Part shown: piece after piece, positions 28,736 through 34,472 of the stretch
Numbering within the stretch: the first letter of the stretch is position 1
How the letters are laid out: each line of letters starts with the position of its first letter
Source: Actinomycetes bacterium
GTDB taxonomy: Bacteria > Actinomycetota > Aquicultoria > CAJVYJ01 > JAUVQD01
NCBI GenBank assembly: GCA_030610765.1
Contig: JAUWRD010000005.1
Location: 1-34,472 of the forward strand
Reading direction: 5' to 3'
DNA length: 34,472 nt
Program-made: the position numbers and the translations under genes
Notes under the pieces: model-generated
Seen by the model: the letters and a program-made list of their open reading frames with translations, nothing else
Database searches by the model: none
Told to the model about the DNA's origin: nothing

Positions 28736-30217
28736 ATGTATTCTCTTTCTAAATCAGACTTCCTTGGGCTGGCAAAGGATTATAATCTCATCCCTCTCTA
28801 CCGGGAGATCGTCGCTGATGTCGATACACCTGTATCCGCATTCTTAAAACTTAGCGGTCACAGCTCGTTTCTGCTGGAAAGCGTTGAGGGCGGAGAAACT
28901 CTGGGGCGCTACTCTTTTATCGGTATCGACCCGTTTTTAACAATTGAGGGAAAGAACGGCCAAGTAAATGTGACCGGCGAGATTTCGAAATCTTTCTCCG
29001 ATGTAGCTGACCCTTTGAAATTGGTTGAAGATTTACTAAAGACCTATCGCCAAGCCCCGGTCCCCGACCTTCCTCCGTTCTCGGGTGGCGCGGTCGGTTA
29101 CGTCGGCTACGACGCGGTCAGTTATTTTGAGAATATCCCCAGAACGGGCGAGGACGATCTCGGAATACCCGATCTTCTCTTTGTATTTACTGATGTGCTC
29201 GTCGTCTTTGACCACCTGAAACACAGCTTGAAGATTCTAATAAACACACGGGTGCAAGACAACCCCGAAAAAGCGTGGGAATCTGCCTGTCGGCGTATTG
29301 ACTCCGTTGTCGCAAAATTAAAGAAGCCCATTTCTCCAAAACCGATTATCGCCGAGGCTGACGTATCTTTGACCGACATAAAAACTAACTTTACGAAGGA
29401 GCAGTATTTAAAAGTTGTTGAGAAAGCAAAAGAATATATTTTCGCCGGAGACATATTGCAGGTCGTCCCGTCCCAGCGCTTCTCGTTGCCGACTTCTTCT
29501 GACCCGTTTGATATCTACCGGGTCTTGCGGATAATTAATCCCTCTCCATATCTCGGATATCTAAAACTGGGTGACCTGACGCTAGTAGCTTCATCACCCG
29601 AACCCCTTGTTACGGTCTATGGCGACAAGGTGACCACAAGACCAATCGCCGGAACGAGGCCACGAGGCGAGAACGCGGAGCAGGACCGATTGCTTGAGGA
29701 AGAACTCCTTTCCGACAAAAAAGAGCGCGCGGAACACATAATGCTTGTCGACCTTGGCAGAAACGATCTCGGGCGAGTTTGTAAGACGGGCACGGTCAAA
29801 GTAGATGACTTAATGTTTGTCGAGCGCTATTCTCATGTTATGCATATAGTCTCACAGGTCAGCGGCGAGCTAGCTGAAGACAAGACGCCTTTTGACGTCT
29901 TACGGGCGGCTTTTCCGGCCGGCACTGTTTCCGGCGCACCGAAAATTCGGGCTATGGAGATAATTGATGAGTTGGAGCCAAGTCTTAGAGGTGCTTACGC
30001 TGGTATATTTGGTTATTTCAGCTTTACCGGCAACCTCGACACGGGAATCACGATTAGAACAATTGTCATCAAAGACGGTATGGCCCACGTCCAGGCGGGA
30101 GGCGGCATTGTCGCTGACTCTGACCCGGAATTTGAATATCAAGAGACGGTAAACAAAGCCATGGCCATGTTGAGAGCCATTAAGATAGCGGAGGTCGCCC
30201 ATGATATTGATGATTGA
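28736..30217 (+). CDS. trpE: Anthranilate synthase component I
   Basis: 493 aa; [70 protein letters not shown]. Confidence 0.96.
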   Translation: MYSLSKSDFLGLAKDYNLIPLYREIVADVDTPVSAFLKLSGHSSFLLESVEGGETLGRYSFIGIDPFLTIEGKNGQVNVTGEISKSFSDVADPLKLVEDLLKTYRQAPVPDLPPFSGGAVGYVGYDAVSYFENIPRTGEDDLGIPDLLFVFTDVLVVFDHLKHSLKILINTRVQDNPEKAWESACRRIDSVVAKLKKPISPKPIIAEADVSLTDIKTNFTKEQYLKVVEKAKEYIFAGDILQVVPSQRFSLPTSSDPFDIYRVLRIINPSPYLGYLKLGDLTLVASSPEPLVTVYGDKVTTRPIAGTRPRGENAEQDRLLEEELLSDKKERAEHIMLVDLGRNDLGRVCKTGTVKVDDLMFVERYSHVMHIVSQVSGELAEDKTPFDVLRAAFPAGTVSGAPKIRAMEIIDELEPSLRGAYAGIFGYFSFTGNLDTGITIRTIVIKDGMAHVQAGGGIVADSDPEFEYQETVNKAMAMLRAIKIAEVAHDIDD

Positions 30218-30761
30218 TAACTATGATTCATTCACATATAACTTAGTTCAATATTTTGGCGAGCTCGGAGCCGACCTTGAAGTTTACAGAAACAATAAAA
30301 TTTCCATCGCCAAAATAGAGAAATTGGCGCCCGAAAAAATTGTGATTTCGCCAGGTCCGTGCTCCCCGACTGAAGCTGGTATCTCTATTCACGCCGTCAA
30401 GGAGTTCGCCGGCAAGATTCCTATCCTCGGCGTTTGCCTTGGTCATCAATCAGTAGCGGCTGCTTTTAACGCTAAGATCATCAGGGGCGACCCGGTTCAT
30501 GGAAAAACCTCTTTTATCAAGCATGACGGGCGATCGATATTCAAGAACATCGATAACCCCTTTGAAGCCACGCGATACCATTCCCTCATCGTTGAGCGTG
30601 AAACTCTTCCAGATATATTAGAAGTATCAGCCGAAACCGAAGACGGAACAATCATGGGTTTGCGACACAAAGAATTGCCGATTGAAGGTGTCCAGTTTCA
30701 TCCTGAGTCTATTCTGACAGGCGAAGGCAAGCGAATCCTCAAGAACTTCCTGGAAAGCTAA
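30201..30761 (+). CDS. trpG: Anthranilate synthase component II (glutamine amidotransferase)
   Basis: 186 aa; [41 protein letters not shown]. Confidence 0.95.
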   Translation: MILMIDNYDSFTYNLVQYFGELGADLEVYRNNKISIAKIEKLAPEKIVISPGPCSPTEAGISIHAVKEFAGKIPILGVCLGHQSVAAAFNAKIIRGDPVHGKTSFIKHDGRSIFKNIDNPFEATRYHSLIVERETLPDILEVSAETEDGTIMGLRHKELPIEGVQFHPESILTGEGKRILKNFLES

Positions 30762-30772
30762 AGGAGATAGCG

Positions 30773-31783
30773 ATGATAAAAGACGCGATTCGAAAAGTAG
30801 TTGAAGGCCAAAACCTCGCGCGAAGCGAAGCAGTTGCGGCCATGACCGAAATAATGAGCGGAGAAGCTACTGACGCGCAGATTTCAGCCTTAATCACGGG
30901 CCTGCGCATGAAAGGCGAAACCATCGACGAAATCTCCGGATTCGCGGAGGTGATGAGAGAGAAAGCGCTCCAAGTCAACCCTAAGGCGGAAAAACTGATA
31001 GACACTTGTGGAACAGGCGGCGACCTCTCTCACACTTTTAATATCTCCACAACCGCGGCTTTTGTAGTGTCGGGCGCTGGTCTAGCTGTTGCCAAACACG
31101 GCAACCGCTCTGTTTCAAGCTCCTGCGGAAGCGCCGACTTACTTGTTGCTCTCGGAGTAAAACTTGATATCGAGCCCGACGCTGTCGCCGACGCCATAGA
31201 CAATGTCGGCATCGGTTTTTTGTTCGCGCCAGCGCTTCATAAAGCAATGAAGTACGCGATCGGCCCGCGCAAAGAAATCGCGATCCGGACTGTCTTTAAT
31301 ATTTTGGGGCCCCTGACTAATCCCGCTAAAGCCCGTTTCCAGATTTTGGGAGTTTATGATCCGGGCCTGACAAATACTATGGCTCAAGTTTTATCAACTC
31401 TTGGAACAGAGGGCGCGCTTGTTGTGCATGGCAGCGGTTTAGACGAAATAACCACCACCGGAGAGACCAAAATCAGTCAAATAAAAGATGGCAAGATTAC
31501 ATCCTATACTATTAATCCTAAAGACCTCGGACTAAAAACTGCCAGCGCCGAAAGCCTGGTCGGCGGCTCGAGTGAGACCAACGCTAAAATCACAAAAGAT
31601 GTCCTCGCTGGCCTTAACGGGCCGGCGCGTGACATTGTTTTGCTTAACGCCTCCGGCGCTTTAGTCGCAGCCAACGAGGCTAAAAACTTCGAAGACGGCC
31701 TGGAGCAAGCCGCCCGGTCAATAGATTCCGGAAACGCGCTATCAAAATTAGAGGCCCTGGTCGATTTCACCAACTCGAGATGA
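30773..31783 (+). CDS. trpD: Anthranilate phosphoribosyltransferase
   Basis: 336 aa; DTCGTGGDLSHTFNIST, KHGNRSVSSSCGSADLL, GPLTNPAKA. Confidence 0.96.
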   Translation: MIKDAIRKVVEGQNLARSEAVAAMTEIMSGEATDAQISALITGLRMKGETIDEISGFAEVMREKALQVNPKAEKLIDTCGTGGDLSHTFNISTTAAFVVSGAGLAVAKHGNRSVSSSCGSADLLVALGVKLDIEPDAVADAIDNVGIGFLFAPALHKAMKYAIGPRKEIAIRTVFNILGPLTNPAKARFQILGVYDPGLTNTMAQVLSTLGTEGALVVHGSGLDEITTTGETKISQIKDGKITSYTINPKDLGLKTASAESLVGGSSETNAKITKDVLAGLNGPARDIVLLNASGALVAANEAKNFEDGLEQAARSIDSGNALSKLEALVDFTNSR

Positions 31784-32565
31784 CTGAATCAGTATTAAAT
31801 AAGATTGTCGCAAACCGGCGAGAATCAATTGCCCGGGAAAAACAGACCGCCGACATTGACGCGCTAGAGAATCAAGCCCGGCTCCATGATACTCAATCTT
31901 TGAGTGCCGCAATCCGAAAACAAAAGGAGATAAGTTTGATCGCCGAAATAAAAACGGCCTCGCCATCCAAGGGAATGATCCGCGACGATGCGTCCATCGC
32001 TAAGATCGCTGAAACCTACGCCAGCGCCGGAGCGTCAGCTTTTTCTGTCTTAACAGAGCCCGATTTCTTCAACGGGCAATGGGGCTACATGAAGATAGCC
32101 AGGGAGGATCGGGACCTTCCGGTAATGTGCAAAGACTTCATTATTGATGAGTTTCAATTGTTAGCCGCCCGGGCCAACGGGGCCGACGCCGTCCTTTTAA
32201 TCGCTGCCGTTCTTAACGATGAAGAACTGAGCCTCATGATTTCAAGAGCGCGCGAACTGGGATTAGAAGTCCTGACAGAAGCCATAAACAAGGCTGAACT
32301 AGAGCGAGTCCTAGCCAGCGACACCGATCTTATTGGCATAAACAATCGTGATTTACATACTCTAAAGGTAGACCTGAATACTAGTTTTGATCTGCTTCAG
32401 GGATTCACCGATAGCCGGCCCGTTATTACGGAGAGCGGCATCTTCAAGCGTCACGATGTCTACCAGTTGGAAAAAGCAGGTGCTGATGGTATTCTTGTAG
32501 GCACCGCTTTAATGGAAAGTCAAGACATTGCCTCAAAGATAAAGGAGCTTTTGGGCAAAGAATAA
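31780..32565 (+). CDS. trpC: Indole-3-glycerol phosphate synthase
   Basis: 261 aa; [48 protein letters not shown]. Confidence 0.96.
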   Translation: MTESVLNKIVANRRESIAREKQTADIDALENQARLHDTQSLSAAIRKQKEISLIAEIKTASPSKGMIRDDASIAKIAETYASAGASAFSVLTEPDFFNGQWGYMKIAREDRDLPVMCKDFIIDEFQLLAARANGADAVLLIAAVLNDEELSLMISRARELGLEVLTEAINKAELERVLASDTDLIGINNRDLHTLKVDLNTSFDLLQGFTDSRPVITESGIFKRHDVYQLEKAGADGILVGTALMESQDIASKIKELLGKE

Positions 32566-32569
32566 CCGG

Positions 32570-33916
32570 TTGACCCTTGAGAAAGGAATCACGATGACTG
32601 ACACAAAAATACAGTTGAGCGAAAAAGATATCCCGACAAAATGGTATAACATCCTTGCCGACCTACCCAGACCCCTTGATCCTCCGCTTCATCCGGGTAC
32701 AAAAGAACCAATCGGCCCCGATGACCTGGCGCCGCTTTTCCCGATGGGCTTGATAGAACAAGAAGTCAGCACAGAGCGCTGGATATCTATTCCAGAGGAA
32801 GTACTTGATATATACGCGCTTTTTCGGCCTTCCCCGCTTTTTCGAGCGCATAGATTAGAGGCCGCTCTAGGTACGCCGGCCAAGATCTATTATAAATATG
32901 AGGGTGTCAGCCCGGCTGGAAGTCACAAGCCAAACACGGCTATAGCCCAGGCTTATTACAATAAAGCCGAGGGTATTAAACGCCTCGCCTCCGAGACCGG
33001 AGCCGGCCAGTGGGGCAGTGCTTTGAGTCTCGCTTGTAACTATTTTGACCTCGAGTGCATGATCTATATGGTGAAGGTCAGCTACGAGCAAAAACCTTAT
33101 AGACGCTCTCTTATGGAGGTTTGGGGAGCGACCGTAACCCCCAGCCCCAGCAATCTGACAGAATACGGCCGCAAGGTTTTAGAGGCTGACCCCGATTCGA
33201 TGGGAAGCTTAGGAATGGCCATTAGTGAGGCTGTCGAAGACGCCGCCTCAAAATCAGACACAAATTACGCTTTGGGTAGCGTGTTAAACCATGTGCTTCT
33301 CCATCAAACAGTCATTGGATTAGAGACCAAGAAACAACTTGAAATAGCTGGTGACTACCCTGACGTTATCGTCGGCTGCTGTGGCGGAGGCAGTAATCTC
33401 GGCGGGTTGGCCTTTCCATTCCTAGCCGATAAATTTGCCGGTAAAGAGTTAAGAGTCGTGGCCGTGGAGCCGAAAGCATGCCCGACTTTGACGGAAGGCG
33501 AATGCCGATATGACTTTGGCGACAGTGCCGGAATGACACCGCTTGTTAATATGTACACGCTCGGACATGATTTTATCCCAGCCGGAATACACGCCGGCGG
33601 CCTTCGATACCACGGCGATTCAGCTATTATCTCCAACCTTTACAAAGACGGTCTCATTGAGGCCGTGGCCTGTCATCAGAATCCGGTTTTTGAAGCCGCG
33701 CTAACCTTCGCTCGCAGCGAGGGCACGGTCCCGGCGCCCGAATCAGCCCATGCTATAAAAGTGGCTATTGATGAAGCCTTAAAAGCAAAAGAGACAGGTG
33801 AGTCAAAGACTATTCTCTTCGGCTTGAGCGGTCACGGATACTTTGATCTCTCAGCTTATGATGCTTATCTTGCCGGTAAACTTGTTGACTATGATTACGC
33901 CAAGGAGCCGAAGTAA
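32570..33916 (+). CDS. trpB2: Tryptophan synthase beta chain, TrpB2 type
   Basis: 448 aa; [21 protein letters not shown]...[13 protein letters not shown]-terminal extension and [14 protein letters not shown] motif characteristic of the TrpB2 lineage; [11 protein letters not shown]. Confidence 0.88.
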   Translation: MTLEKGITMTDTKIQLSEKDIPTKWYNILADLPRPLDPPLHPGTKEPIGPDDLAPLFPMGLIEQEVSTERWISIPEEVLDIYALFRPSPLFRAHRLEAALGTPAKIYYKYEGVSPAGSHKPNTAIAQAYYNKAEGIKRLASETGAGQWGSALSLACNYFDLECMIYMVKVSYEQKPYRRSLMEVWGATVTPSPSNLTEYGRKVLEADPDSMGSLGMAISEAVEDAASKSDTNYALGSVLNHVLLHQTVIGLETKKQLEIAGDYPDVIVGCCGGGSNLGGLAFPFLADKFAGKELRVVAVEPKACPTLTEGECRYDFGDSAGMTPLVNMYTLGHDFIPAGIHAGGLRYHGDSAIISNLYKDGLIEAVACHQNPVFEAALTFARSEGTVPAPESAHAIKVAIDEALKAKETGESKTILFGLSGHGYFDLSAYDAYLAGKLVDYDYAKEPK

Positions 33917-33933
33917 TAAAGATTTGGAACTGA

Positions 33934-34472
33934 ATGATCAAGATAAAGATTTGCGGCATAACTAATTTAGACGATGCACTGATGGCCATAGAATACGGGG
34001 CGGACGCGCTGGGCTTTATCTTCTATTCACAAAGCCCCCGCGGTATCGTCGCCGAAAAAGCCAAAGCGATTATTGACAAACTACCGACGCTCACTTTTAG
34101 GATCGGAGTTTTTGTTGATGAAAAACCGGAACCGGTCAGAGATATCATGAATATGTGTCGACTCGATGGTATCCAGCTACACGGAGACGAGTCGCCGGAT
34201 TACTGCCGTCTCTTCAGGCGCCGGGTTATCAAAAGTTTTCGACCAAAAACCAATGATCAAATTGAGAAGATCAACGATTATGATGTCGACGCTTTTCTTC
34301 TTGACAGCTACCATCCCGAACTTGCCGGCGGCACAGGCACCACTTTCGACTGGGAGTTGGCCGTCGCCGCCAAAATGTTCGGGAAACCAGTGATCCTTTC
34401 CGGAGGGCTAAACGATAGGAATGTCTCTGAGGCAATCCGTCTAGTAAAACCATATGGAATCGATACCGCCAG
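33934..34472 (+). CDS. trpF: Phosphoribosylanthranilate isomerase (3' truncated by window)
   Basis: MIKIKICGITNLDDALMAIEYGADALGFIFY, VGVFVDE-like segment, LHGDE, GGTGTTFDW, LSGGL; open to the window end. Confidence 0.94.
   Translation, partial: MIKIKICGITNLDDALMAIEYGADALGFIFYSQSPRGIVAEKAKAIIDKLPTLTFRIGVFVDEKPEPVRDIMNMCRLDGIQLHGDESPDYCRLFRRRVIKSFRPKTNDQIEKINDYDVDAFLLDSYHPELAGGTGTTFDWELAVAAKMFGKPVILSGGLNDRNVSEAIRLVKPYGIDTA

Overview
The window looks like a core chromosomal region from a deep-branching actinobacterium-like genome. The rpsA-coaE-uvrB-uvrA cluster and the hisI-trpE linkage are both arrangements familiar from Actinobacteria. On the left, mostly minus strand: hisG, uvrA, a GlnR-like regulator, glnA, uvrB and coaE, with rpsA on plus. 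In the middle: a Trk potassium-uptake operon (two trkA, trkH and an OB-fold membrane protein), an HDAC-family gene, an FmdB-type zinc ribbon, a family-4 UDG, the t6A genes tsaE-tsaB-rimI-tsaD, and CIRCE-groESL. On the right: a PAP2/FtsX-like ABC/HxlR operon divergent from a small tandem-repeat cysteine protein, a PAS-GGDEF remnant, and hisIE-trpE-G-D-C-B2-F (trpF runs off the end). No rRNA, tRNA, CRISPR array, phage or intact transposase was recognised. The most interesting observations are: (i) an unlisted 49-aa single-TM ORF (13560..13709, -) joined to trkA and trkH by 4-nt start/stop overlaps, inside a five-gene chain of 4-nt overlaps; (ii) a two-repeat CGL-x15-CCG protein resembling a desulforedoxin that lacks one ligand Cys per repeat, divergent from an HxlR regulator with a palindromic promoter; (iii) a nested perfect inverted repeat resembling a REP/MITE between groEL and the PAP2 gene; (iv) a GlnR-like orphan regulator beside glnA with a half GlnR box at the glnA promoter; (v) a TrpB2-type beta subunit inside the trp operon. 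All calls come from reading the sequence; no database search was run.
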